Of a stretch of DNA of 64,000 nt, positions 17,378-25,432 are shown piece by piece. Location: the NCBI GenBank assembly GCA_004555265.1, contig SFIQ01000008.1:1-64000 (forward strand), written 5' to 3'. Every line of letters begins with the position of its first letter. The first letter of the stretch is position 1. Origin of the DNA: Ruminococcus sp. (lineage in GTDB: Bacteria; Bacillota; Clostridia; Oscillospirales; Acutalibacteraceae). A program made the translations under genes and the position numbers. The notes under the pieces were generated by a model. The model searched no databases, was not told where the DNA came from, and was given only the letters and a program-made list of their open reading frames with translations.

Positions 17378-18448
17378 ATGATGAGCGGAAATCAAACCAT
17401 AAAACTCACCCCGCAAGAACTGCGCGCTCAAAGCCAAGCGTTAGAACAAATCAGCGAACAGTATCGTTCCGTCTTGCGCAATACCGATCGTGTTCTAAAA
17501 CGAGTGAACAGCAATTGGAGTTATCGTCTGGCAAACAATTTTGCAACAAAAATTCATTCTGTTTCCAAGGCGTCCGAGAATTTGGTGACTATGCTGGCGC
17601 AATCAGCGGAGGCAGCGCGGTCGGCCGGCGAATCGTTTACTACGGTGGATGCACAGTTGGCGAAATATGTCGGTGGAGGCAGTTCGACGTCCGGCGAAGG
17701 GCAAACGAATGTTGTAAATCCGGAAAAGCAAAAAGATTCTACACAAAAAGACAAATGGTACACCAAACTTTTTGAATTTTTTGGCGTTTTTGGCATCGCC
17801 GGGGCAACGACTGAATTTATTTTGAACGGTGCTTTCGGGGGCGACGAATTTGCAACCGGTAAATCTTTATTAGATTTAATCGGAAATGTTGCAAAAACCG
17901 GGGCAAAAATCTTTGACGGGAAAGAATTTCACCTATTAGGATTGAACTCAACTGTGGACGCAATCGGGTTTCGAAAAAATCTGGCGATGCAGCTTGAAAA
18001 ATTTAAAATTAACAGCTCTAACAATTCTGTGAATCTTACGGGTGCGGAAAAAGTTGGAAATAACATTGCGGCAGTAGCAAAATGGGGCGGCGTTGCCTTA
18101 ACCGGCGTAAGCAAATTTATTGGAAATTATGACGAATACAACGGCGATTTTAAAAACTGGAGAATGTATTTGGAGACGATCGGTGAAACGGCAGTCAGTG
18201 TTGGTACCGGCGTTTTGGCGACAGCAGCCGTCGGGGCGGTATTGGGCCCCGGCGCACCGGTTGTTTTGGTAGGCGCTATTGGGACCGGCGTTGTAATGGC
18301 AGCGAATTGGGCGGTTAAAGAAATCAGCGGAAAGGATCTTTCCGAACTGGTGTCCGATACGGTGATTGATGCGGTGCAAGGTGGAGTGAAAGCAATCGGT
18401 AACGGAATAAAAAGTGCAGGCAAAGCGATTGCCTCATGGTTTAAATAA
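17378..18448 (+). CDS. WXG-like T7SS effector with glycine-zipper C-terminal domain
   Basis: A 356-residue protein. Residues 1-95 are a WXG-like module (NSNWSYRLANNF, W47-S-Y49) almost identical to the one at 18770. After a Ser/Gly/Thr linker the C-terminal domain is unrelated and contains hydrophobic, Gly/Ala-rich segments (FGVFGIAGAT; GVLATAAVGAVLGPGAPV; LVGAIGTGVVMAA) like glycine-zipper membrane-inserting toxins. A membrane-acting effector is the simplest reading. The ATG at 17378 (or 17381) follows GGAAG; an upstream GTG at 17372 is less likely. Confidence 0.65.
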   Translation: MMSGNQTIKLTPQELRAQSQALEQISEQYRSVLRNTDRVLKRVNSNWSYRLANNFATKIHSVSKASENLVTMLAQSAEAARSAGESFTTVDAQLAKYVGGGSSTSGEGQTNVVNPEKQKDSTQKDKWYTKLFEFFGVFGIAGATTEFILNGAFGGDEFATGKSLLDLIGNVAKTGAKIFDGKEFHLLGLNSTVDAIGFRKNLAMQLEKFKINSSNNSVNLTGAEKVGNNIAAVAKWGGVALTGVSKFIGNYDEYNGDFKNWRMYLETIGETAVSVGTGVLATAAVGAVLGPGAPVVLVGAIGTGVVMAANWAVKEISGKDLSELVSDTVIDAVQGGVKAIGNGIKSAGKAIASWFK

Positions 18449-18466
18449 GTGTTTGGAGGAAAACTT

Positions 18467-18748
18467 ATGAATATCTCAGCATTACTTCCTATTGGGTCGG
18501 TAGTCTTATTAAAAAACGGTAAAAAACGTTTGATGATTATCGGTGTGAAACAAACGGATTTGCAAACAAATACGGAGTATGATTATCTGTCTGTACTATA
18601 CCCCGAAGGATTTATCAATCCTGAAACAACCTTTTTCTTTAATCATGATGCGATAGATCATATATTCTTTTTGGGTATGAACGATGATGAAAGAACAGTG
18701 TTTTTAGAAAAGCTGACCACATATTACGACTCTGAACAAAAAGAATAG
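18467..18748 (+). CDS. DUF4176 family protein
   Basis: A 93-residue protein with the DUF4176 pattern: LLPIGSVVLLKNGKK at the start, a YDYLSVLYPEGF core, FFFNHDAIDHIFFLG near the end. The family is found next to WXG100/T7SS effector genes in Firmicutes; its function is not established. The ATG at 18467 follows GGAGGA at 18454-18459. It directly follows the first effector-like gene, so an accessory or immunity role for that effector is possible. Confidence 0.8.
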   Translation: MNISALLPIGSVVLLKNGKKRLMIIGVKQTDLQTNTEYDYLSVLYPEGFINPETTFFFNHDAIDHIFFLGMNDDERTVFLEKLTTYYDSEQKE

Positions 18749-18769
18749 TTTTTGTGGAGGAAATGAAAT

Positions 18770-19672
18770 ATGGCAATGGATAAGACAATCAAACTTACCC
18801 CCGAATTGTTGAAAACGCAGGGGGAAAAGTTAGGCGCAATCAGTGATTCATACAGAACAACACTAAAACAGGTGGATCGCGTGCTGAAACGGGTTAACAC
18901 GAATTGGAGCTATCGGCTGGCAAACAATTTCGGCACAAAAATTCATTCCGTTGCAAAATCGTCCGAAACATTGGTCACGCTTTTGGAGCAATCTTCGGCA
19001 GCAGCGATTAACGCAGGGGAATCCTTTTCGTCTATCGATTCGCAGTTGGCGAAATTTATCGGCGGAAACGCTGCAAATTCAAATGAAAGCAGCATAAAAA
19101 CCGTTCCTACACAAAAGAATCCTTCCGCGCCGAAAATCAATTCGATAGCAGATTTATTGAATTATTTAGATAATATTTATGACAAAAATTTGACCGAAGA
19201 ACAGCAAAAGCTTCTGGAAGCAACACTGAAAGAAGTATTTGGAGAAGATTTTGTAGATGTTATCAAAATATTGAAAAGAATTGTCCAAGGGAAATTTGAT
19301 TGGAAAACAGGTATCGACACACTTTCCTTTGTATTTGGGCTGTTTGTTGAGAGCAATATATATTTAAACGCTGTTTGGACTACTTTAAAAACTATACCGA
19401 AGTATATAGAGTTAGGGGAAAAATACGAACGCGAACTCTTCGAAAACTTAGAAAAAGGAAATATTGTCGGTGCGATTGCGTCATTGGGAAAAGACTTTTT
19501 TACCTTAGGAAAAGCCGTTGTAGATGTCGCGTGTCAAATGGTAGATTCTTTCTTCAACATCAGCCTGATTACATCTGCACTTGAAGTTATATATGGATGG
19601 GATATTAACGGTGCTTTTTCAGATGCAAGCAGTGCGATAAACGGATATTTTGACAGCGCTTTTGATCTTTAA
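18770..19672 (+). CDS. WXG-like T7SS effector with variable C-terminal domain
   Basis: A 300-residue protein. Residues 1-95 match the N-terminal module of the 17378 product almost residue for residue (NTNWSYRLANNF, KIHSVAKSSETLVTLLEQS, SQLAKFIGG). A polar linker (about 96-120) leads to a helical C-terminal domain that shares nothing obvious with its paralogue; it has amphipathic and hydrophobic helices (TLSFVFGLFVESNIYLNAV). Same export module with swapped tail is typical of polymorphic toxins. Toxic activity is not shown by sequence. Confidence 0.65.
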   Translation: MAMDKTIKLTPELLKTQGEKLGAISDSYRTTLKQVDRVLKRVNTNWSYRLANNFGTKIHSVAKSSETLVTLLEQSSAAAINAGESFSSIDSQLAKFIGGNAANSNESSIKTVPTQKNPSAPKINSIADLLNYLDNIYDKNLTEEQQKLLEATLKEVFGEDFVDVIKILKRIVQGKFDWKTGIDTLSFVFGLFVESNIYLNAVWTTLKTIPKYIELGEKYERELFENLEKGNIVGAIASLGKDFFTLGKAVVDVACQMVDSFFNISLITSALEVIYGWDINGAFSDASSAINGYFDSAFDL

Positions 19673-19684
19673 GGAGAATGCTAT

Positions 19685-20032
19685 ATGAAACAAATTGAAC
19701 TTCCGATTGGTGCGGTTGTCGAAGTGAAAGGGCATCAACTGCTGGTTGTCGGGTACAGCGCACAGCCTGTCGGCGGGCAACAGGTACAAGGGTATATTTG
19801 TGTAGAATTGCCGCTTGGTTTTATGAATAGTGAAAGCATGGGCTTTGTAGCTTGCCGGGATATTGAAAAGGTACTGTTTGCGGGTTATAAAACCGATGTC
19901 AGTACTGCATTTACGGAGAATTTGGCAAGATTTTATAAAACTTATGATGAACTCGGTGAAACAGCGGCAACGGCTGTTCTGCAAGATTTTATCAATTTTG
20001 CGCAAAGGGAAATGGAGGAGCAGGCAGAATGA
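19685..20032 (+). CDS. DUF4176 family protein
   Basis: A 115-residue protein with the DUF4176 pattern (LPIGAVVEVKGHQLLVVGY, YICVELPLGF, DIEKVLFAGY) and a longer helical C-terminus than the copy at 18467. AAGGAGA lies just before the ATG. It follows the second effector-like gene and overlaps the next DUF4176 gene by 4 nt (ATGA). Confidence 0.8.
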   Translation: MKQIELPIGAVVEVKGHQLLVVGYSAQPVGGQQVQGYICVELPLGFMNSESMGFVACRDIEKVLFAGYKTDVSTAFTENLARFYKTYDELGETAATAVLQDFINFAQREMEEQAE

Positions 20033-20340
20033 GTTTCACACTTTTACCGCTTGGCAGTATTGTTAAACTGAAAGCGGAGCAGAAGACAGAAGTCATGTTA
20101 ATGGGGTATTTTCCACGCAAAGAGAATAAGACGCATTTATATCTTGCGGTTCCTTACCCAATGGGGGCTATGTTTGACAATGCCGCTGTTTTTGTGGATG
20201 AGGATTTGATAGATACGGTTGTTTTTGAAGGGTATAGAACGGAGGAGACAGAAACAGTCATTCGCAAATTACCGAAAATGCTAATGGAGATAGCAAATAT
20301 AGATTTAAGTCAAGCGGAGCAGGAAAATGCAACAAACTGA
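20029..20340 (+). CDS. DUF4176 family protein
   Basis: A 103-residue protein, third DUF4176 copy in the operon (LLPLGSIVKLKAEQKTEVML, LYLAVPYPMGAM, LIDTVVFEGY). It overlaps the preceding paralogue by 4 nt and the kinase gene by 14 nt, so the three are translationally coupled. The three copies differ enough to be specialised rather than recent duplicates. Confidence 0.78.
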   Translation: MSFTLLPLGSIVKLKAEQKTEVMLMGYFPRKENKTHLYLAVPYPMGAMFDNAAVFVDEDLIDTVVFEGYRTEETETVIRKLPKMLMEIANIDLSQAEQENATN

Positions 20341-21685
20341 ACTGAACCAGCCCATTTTCGGGAACTGGTACATAGAGGAAAAAATCGGTGCCGGGTCCTT
20401 CGGCAGCGTATATAAAATTCGGCGCGAGGAGTTTGGCGTTACATACCATTCCGCGTTAAAGGTGATCGAAATTCCGCAAACGGGCAACGATGTTTCAAGC
20501 TTGCAAAGCGAGGGAATGGATCAAAACAGTATCAGCGAATACTATACCGACCTCGCGCAGAATTTCGTGAAGGAAATTGAACTTTTGGCGTCTTTGCGCG
20601 GCAACAGTAATGTGGTCAGCTATGAAGACCATTCGATTGTACCGCACGAGGACGGTGTAGGCTATACGATTTTTATTCGTATGGAACTTTTAACGCCGCT
20701 GACGGCATATTTGAGCGAACACCAATTCACCCAAGAGGATGTGATTCGGCTCGGAATAGATATGTGCCGCGCATTAGAACTTTGCGAAGCCAAAAATATT
20801 ATTCATCGCGACATTAAGCCGGACAATATTTTTATTGCCGATACAGGTGCATTCAAACTTGGGGATTTCGGCGTGGCGCGGCAAATGGAAAAAACGATGT
20901 CCTCACTTTCGCAAAAGGGTACATATACCTATATGGCGCCGGAGGTATACCAAGGCAATAAATATGACAAAACCGTGGATATTTATTCTCTCGGGATCGT
21001 GTTGTATCGTTTATTGAATCATAATCGTACGCCGTTTTTACCGTTGCCGCCGCAGAATGTAAAATACAGCGACCGTGAAACGGCGCAAATCCGACGTATG
21101 CGCGGCGATGCCATTCCGCCGATTCCCGATATTTCCCCCGTGCTGAATAAAATTGTATTAAAAGCGTGCGCATTTCAGGCGCAGGCGCGGTATCAAAGCG
21201 CAAAGGAAATGCGAGAGGCTTTGGAATCGGTTTTGAAAAACGGATTGGGGAATCAGAAAACCGTCGTCAGCCCGAGTGAAACAGAACGACCTTTGCCGAC
21301 GGCAGACCGGCCGAAGCACGGCTCGATTCGTTTTTCAAAAGGTACAGAAATTGATGTTGAACAACGCATGCGGGAAAAATCCTTTGTACCGAATACGCCG
21401 TCTGTGCGCAGCCAAGCGCAAAATCCGCTGCCTGCACCAAAACAACCGCAGACGATTGCAAATCAGGGCGGTACGCCCGTGCCTGCGCCTTTGCCTGCAC
21501 AAATGCAGATGGTTGCACCGAAGAAAAACAACGGGGTTGCTTTGCTTGTAATCAGTATCGTGTTGATTTTGCTCAGCGCTTTGCTTTGTTACTATGTCAG
21601 TATCATAGGCGGTTTTATTTTGTTTGTGGCTTCTATTGTGCTGATGGTATACAGCATCAATAAAATTCGACATTCGTCGTCATAA
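20327..21685 (+). CDS. Membrane-anchored Ser/Thr protein kinase
   Basis: A 452-residue Hanks-type kinase. Glycine loop GAGSFGSVY (about 21-29), ATP lysine in ALKVIE (about K43), catalytic HRDIKPDN (about 160-167), DFG (about 179-181) and GTYTYMAPE are all intact. Residues about 310-400 are a disordered Pro/Gln-rich linker, followed by two transmembrane helices (about 403-422 and 426-445) that form a tail anchor with the kinase in the cytoplasm. It lies in the T7SS operon just before a PP2C gene, a kinase-phosphatase pair. Targets probably include the T-x-V-L repeat proteins. Confidence 0.92.
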   Translation: MQQTELNQPIFGNWYIEEKIGAGSFGSVYKIRREEFGVTYHSALKVIEIPQTGNDVSSLQSEGMDQNSISEYYTDLAQNFVKEIELLASLRGNSNVVSYEDHSIVPHEDGVGYTIFIRMELLTPLTAYLSEHQFTQEDVIRLGIDMCRALELCEAKNIIHRDIKPDNIFIADTGAFKLGDFGVARQMEKTMSSLSQKGTYTYMAPEVYQGNKYDKTVDIYSLGIVLYRLLNHNRTPFLPLPPQNVKYSDRETAQIRRMRGDAIPPIPDISPVLNKIVLKACAFQAQARYQSAKEMREALESVLKNGLGNQKTVVSPSETERPLPTADRPKHGSIRFSKGTEIDVEQRMREKSFVPNTPSVRSQAQNPLPAPKQPQTIANQGGTPVPAPLPAQMQMVAPKKNNGVALLVISIVLILLSALLCYYVSIIGGFILFVASIVLMVYSINKIRHSSS

Positions 21686-21699
21686 CAGAGAGGGCGAAA

Positions 21700-22745
21700 A
21701 TGAGCACAAATCAAATACGCGCAGTTGCCGTCAGCGATGTCGGTAAGCGTCGGAAAAACAATGAGGATAATTACTATATCAACGGGAAAACCGTGCATTC
21801 GGCAATGCAGGCTTCTGCAAGTGCCGAACTGTCCGTGCAAAATGTTTTTGCGGTCTTTGACGGTATGGGCGGTGAGCAGGCGGGCGAATTGGCTTCGCAG
21901 GCGGCGGCAGATGTGTTCTGTGCCGATGCGTCGGCGTTGTTGCAGTCCGGATTTTCCTATCCTGCCGTCAATGCATTGGTGCAAAAAGCGAATTACAGCG
22001 TTTGTGCATTGGCGCGGCAAAAACAGGCGCGCGTTGGAACAACGCTCGCCTTGCTTGCTTTTCGGGAAAACAATCTTTTGATTGCCAATGTCGGGGATAG
22101 CCGTGTGTATCGGCTGTCTAACGGTATATTGACACAACTTTCCAAAGACCATACGCAGGCACAATCCTTAGTGGACAGCGGTGTTTTACCGAAGGAGGAA
22201 GCCGAAAAACGACCCGAAAAGCATAAGTTGACACAGCATTTGGGCATCTTCCCGGAGGAAATGGAAATTGAACCGTACGCAGTAACCGTACCGGCTGTAC
22301 AGGGAGACCGTTTTTTATTGTGCAGCGACGGTTTGACGGATATGTTGCAAGACAAGACCGTGAAATTCAGCAAATTTTGTGTGAAAATTTGCCGATGGAA
22401 ACGGTATGCCGCCGTTTGGTGCAAACAGCACTGGATCGCGGCGGTAAGGACAATACGACGGTTGTTCTTTGTGAAATCATTTCTACCGATTCCAAAAGGG
22501 GGACAACACAGCGTCTGGATGCGGAAACAACACAAAATGAAAATGTTGCCCGAAATGCCGCGCCCGTTGCCAACAAAGGCAATCGGCAAAAAAAGCGTCG
22601 GCTTTGGGGCATTATCGGCATTATGGTTTTGATAACGCTTGTATTCGCAGCGGTGTTCGGTTTGCACCTGAATGACGGCGGATTGTCGGAACGGTTGCAT
22701 CGAGAGTCAACAACAACCGTCACAGAGACGGTTAAGGAACTATAA
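21700..22745 (+). pseudogene. PP2C-type Ser/Thr phosphatase, frameshifted
   Basis: The gene begins as a PP2C phosphatase: NNED (D23), DGMGG (54-58), NVGDSRVYRL and CSDGLTD are present. At 22348-22357 the 5-bp sequence CAAGA is tandemly duplicated and the frame shifts. Removing one copy restores ...MLQDREIQQILCENLP... and the final metal motif GGKDNTTVVL, followed by a transmembrane helix (LWGIIGIMVLITLVFAAVFGL) and a short tail in the frame ending at 22745. As given, translation runs on in the wrong frame to 22632 and loses the last aspartate and the membrane anchor. Either a true mutation, a switch, or an assembly error. Confidence 0.8.
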
Positions 22746-22758
22746 AAAGAGGTAGTTT

Positions 22759-23161
22759 ATGAAAATTTGTCCGAAATGCGGAAGCAGTATGCAAGACACA
22801 GTACCGCAATGCCCAAATTGCGGGTATACTTTTTTTGCGCAACCGCAGAACGGTGCGCAAGGTGATGCCAAGTGCGGCGACAGGCGCATTTGCCGGAAAA
22901 CAGGAACTCAGTATTTACGATTATCAAACGATGGATTTTGTCGGGAGCGTTCGTCGTCTTACGCGGGGCGAAAACGGCGCACTTTTGGATTTTTATTCCT
23001 GGGAGGATACGGGAACAGGTGCGGGAACAAGTATGCGTTTGGATACAGGTTATTTACAACTGCATGAAATTCCCGATGCGCAAAACTATTTTTGCCAATT
23101 TATCGTTACGGATATTTATGGAAATAAATCTGCGTCGGAATTGATTCCGATGCAGGGGTAG
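22759..23161 (+). pseudogene. Zinc-ribbon protein, frameshifted
   Basis: The first frame starts with a double-CxxC zinc ribbon (CPKCGSSMQDTVPQCPNCGY) after a good AGAGG site. The rest of a plausible protein (QELSIYDYQTMDFVG ... YGNKSASELIPMQG) lies in another frame up to 23161. The switch is between about 22855 and 22880; dropping one A in GCCAAGTG (22868-22875) would join them as GDASAATGAFAGKQ. The joined product would be about 133 residues with a beta-rich C-terminus. It is the last gene before a terminator. Confidence 0.6.
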
Positions 23162-23183
23162 AGTAAAAAGTAAATCTGTAAAG

Positions 23184-23208
23184 CCGCCCGAAATCGGGCG
23201 GTTTTTTT
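23184..23208 (+). terminator. Intrinsic terminator of the T7SS operon
   Basis: CCGCCCG (23184-23190), AAAT loop and CGGGCGG (23195-23201) followed by seven T residues (23202-23208). It ends the 8205-23161 transcription unit. Confidence 0.88.
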
Positions 23209-23253
23209 AAAAAATGCAAAAAATGTAAAAAAATGTGAAAAAAAGGTGAATTT

Positions 23254-23298
23254 GTACCCTAATAGAGAATAGTCTAAGCGATTTTTTTTCGATATAAT
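23254..23298 (+). promoter_or_regulatory. Second-operon promoter with the shared 19-bp element
   Basis: GTACCCTAATAGAGAATAG at 23254-23272 is identical to 8069-8087, followed after 20 nt by TATAAT (23293-23298). The A-rich upstream stretch with AAAAAATGTAAAAAAATGT is also shared. No -35 consensus. Both copies precede T7SS-linked operons, so one activator probably controls both. Confidence 0.7.
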
Positions 23299-23368
23299 TT
23301 ATTTAATTATCATATCGTGAGAAATTATGTAGAAAGGTTTATGATTTTGTCGAAAGTGGGTAAGAGAT

Positions 23369-24634
23369 ATGGCACAAATTACAACAGCCGTAAGCGGCAG
23401 AAAGTACATTATCAAAAACCGTCTGGATTATCCGGAAGCGCTGAATGAACGGGAAATGAATGCGATTGAGAGCGGTATGTTTCCGCATTTGATGCCGGTT
23501 CGATTAGACAAGAGCAAAAAAGAAGTCGCGCTCAAATGTACATTTGAGAATATGATAACCTTGCAGGAGTACTATTCGGGCGTAGTTACAAAAACGATGT
23601 TTTTGAATTTGCTTCGTTGCTTGCTGCCGGCGATTCGTGACTGCGAAAAAAGTTATATGGACGCAAATAATATCTATTTAGATATGAATTGCATTATGGT
23701 CGAGCCGCAAAGCGGGATGATGTCTTTTGTGTATTGGCCGGTGATGAACAGCGTTACCGCTGTAAATCCTGCTGTGTTTTTAAGCGATTTACCCTATCGC
23801 GTTGTCTTTGATGAAGACGAAGACAAGCAATATATTATGGACTATATTGACTTTTTCCAAAGCGGCGAACCGTTTTCGGCGGTTGCATTACAAAAGGTAA
23901 TGCTGTCCGGAGACCCTTGGATTTACACTCCGCCAATTCCACCGCAAATGATACCCTGCCCATCTTGCGGGCAACCCAATCCCGACAGCACAGAGTATTG
24001 TATGTATTGCGGGGCACCTATGGAAGGAACGGTCAGCGGCGGACAACCGTGTCCGTTCTGCGGGCAGAACAATGCCGCAGGCTCGGATTTCTGTCAATTC
24101 TGCGGACAGCCGATGCAACCGCAGCCGCAACCGGAGCCGCAACCGGAGGATTTATGCCCGAATTGCGGTCGCGGAAATCCGCAGGGGTCTAAATTCTGCT
24201 TGTATTGCGGCGCGCCGATGCAAGAACAACCTGTTGCGCCGCAGGATTTTTGTCCGCATTGCGGGCAGGGAAATCCGCAGGGCTCGCAGTTCTGTCTTTC
24301 CTGTGGGCAACCGATGCAGCAAATGCAACACCAGCCGATGTTCCCGTATCTGATTCGAGAAAAAACAGGCGAGCGTGTAGCAGTGGATAAGCCCTCTTTC
24401 CGCATCGGAAAAGAGCGGCAGTATTGTGACTATTTTGTGTCGGACAACAGCGCAGTCAGCCGCAGCCATGCGGACATTTTGACAAAGGGCAATCGCTATT
24501 TTATTGTGGATAACAATTCTACCAACAAGACATATGTAAATTTCCGTGCCATCCCGATTTTGACCGAGGTCGAAATTTTTGACGGAACAAAATTACGTTT
24601 GGCGAACGAAGACTTCACTTTCCATATCAATTAG
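23369..24634 (+). CDS. DUF6382 - four zinc ribbons - FHA protein
   Basis: A 421-residue cytosolic protein in three parts. Residues 1 to about 185 match the DUF6382 pattern (a pseudokinase-like fold related in outline to EssB/YukC cytosolic domains). Residues about 195-315 hold four consecutive double-CxxC ribbons (CPSCG..CMYCG, CPFCG..CQFCG, CPNCG..CLYCG, CPHCG..CLSCG). Residues about 335-421 are an FHA domain (FRIGKE, SRSHADI, NNSTNKTYVN). FHA binds phosphothreonine, so this is a likely hub between kinases, repeat proteins and the secretion machine. It is first in the second operon. Confidence 0.85.
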   Translation: MAQITTAVSGRKYIIKNRLDYPEALNEREMNAIESGMFPHLMPVRLDKSKKEVALKCTFENMITLQEYYSGVVTKTMFLNLLRCLLPAIRDCEKSYMDANNIYLDMNCIMVEPQSGMMSFVYWPVMNSVTAVNPAVFLSDLPYRVVFDEDEDKQYIMDYIDFFQSGEPFSAVALQKVMLSGDPWIYTPPIPPQMIPCPSCGQPNPDSTEYCMYCGAPMEGTVSGGQPCPFCGQNNAAGSDFCQFCGQPMQPQPQPEPQPEDLCPNCGRGNPQGSKFCLYCGAPMQEQPVAPQDFCPHCGQGNPQGSQFCLSCGQPMQQMQHQPMFPYLIREKTGERVAVDKPSFRIGKERQYCDYFVSDNSAVSRSHADILTKGNRYFIVDNNSTNKTYVNFRAIPILTEVEIFDGTKLRLANEDFTFHIN

Positions 24635-24646
24635 GAGGAAACAGCC

Positions 24647-25417
24647 GTGAATGTTTTGACTGCGGTTTGTACAGATATCGGTACGAAAAAAGATACAAAC
24701 CAAGACAGCTTGTGCGTCAAAGTTGCCGAAACAGACCTCGGAAAAGTGGTTATGGCGGTAATTTGCGACGGTATGGGCGGTCTTGCCAAAGGGGAGATAG
24801 CCAGCGCCAGCGTTGTGGAAGCGTTTTCCCGATGGTATGACAACGAACTGCCTTTACAACTGCAAAACTACAAGCCGGACGAGATTCGTGCGCGTTGGGA
24901 AGAAATCATACAGGATATGAATTTGCGCATTGCCGAGTATGGGAAAAGCATCGGGGTGCAGTTGGGCACGACTTTAAGCGTTTTGCTGTTGATTGATAAT
25001 AAAGCTTTGTTTATCGGCCATGTCGGAGATTCCCGCGTGTATGAAATTGATGACCGGGAATCAAAGGTTCTGACAACCGACCAAACGGTCGTTGCGAATG
25101 AGGTGCGCTTAGGCAGAATGACGCCGGAGCAGGCGGCGGTTGACCCGCGCCGCAGTGTTTTGCTGCAATGCATCGGTGCATCCAAGGTGGTAAATCCGGA
25201 TTATCTGATGGGTACGCCTGCCGAAGGCAAGGTGTATATGCTTTGCTCGGACGGTTTTCGTCATTTGGTTACGCCTGAGGAAATTGCAAGTATGTTTGCA
25301 CCGCGCAATTTGGTAGATGAGGCGGATATGGAAGAACGGATTACTGCGTTAATTGAGGAAAACAAAAAACGCGGTGAAACGGATAATATTACCGCGTTGT
25401 TGTTGAAATTAGAGTAA
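24647..25417 (+). CDS. PP2C-type Ser/Thr phosphatase
   Basis: A 256-residue complete PP2C phosphatase: TNQD (D20), DGMGG (41-45), GHVGDSRVYEI, CSDGF and the terminal ETDNITALLL metal motif are all intact. It has no membrane segment. The GTG start follows TAGGAGGAAAC. It sits between the FHA hub and a kinase, the usual kinase/phosphatase/FHA trio, and would reverse threonine phosphorylation in the system. Confidence 0.93.
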   Translation: MNVLTAVCTDIGTKKDTNQDSLCVKVAETDLGKVVMAVICDGMGGLAKGEIASASVVEAFSRWYDNELPLQLQNYKPDEIRARWEEIIQDMNLRIAEYGKSIGVQLGTTLSVLLLIDNKALFIGHVGDSRVYEIDDRESKVLTTDQTVVANEVRLGRMTPEQAAVDPRRSVLLQCIGASKVVNPDYLMGTPAEGKVYMLCSDGFRHLVTPEEIASMFAPRNLVDEADMEERITALIEENKKRGETDNITALLLKLE

Positions 25418-25432
25418 GGGGAGGCACTTCTT

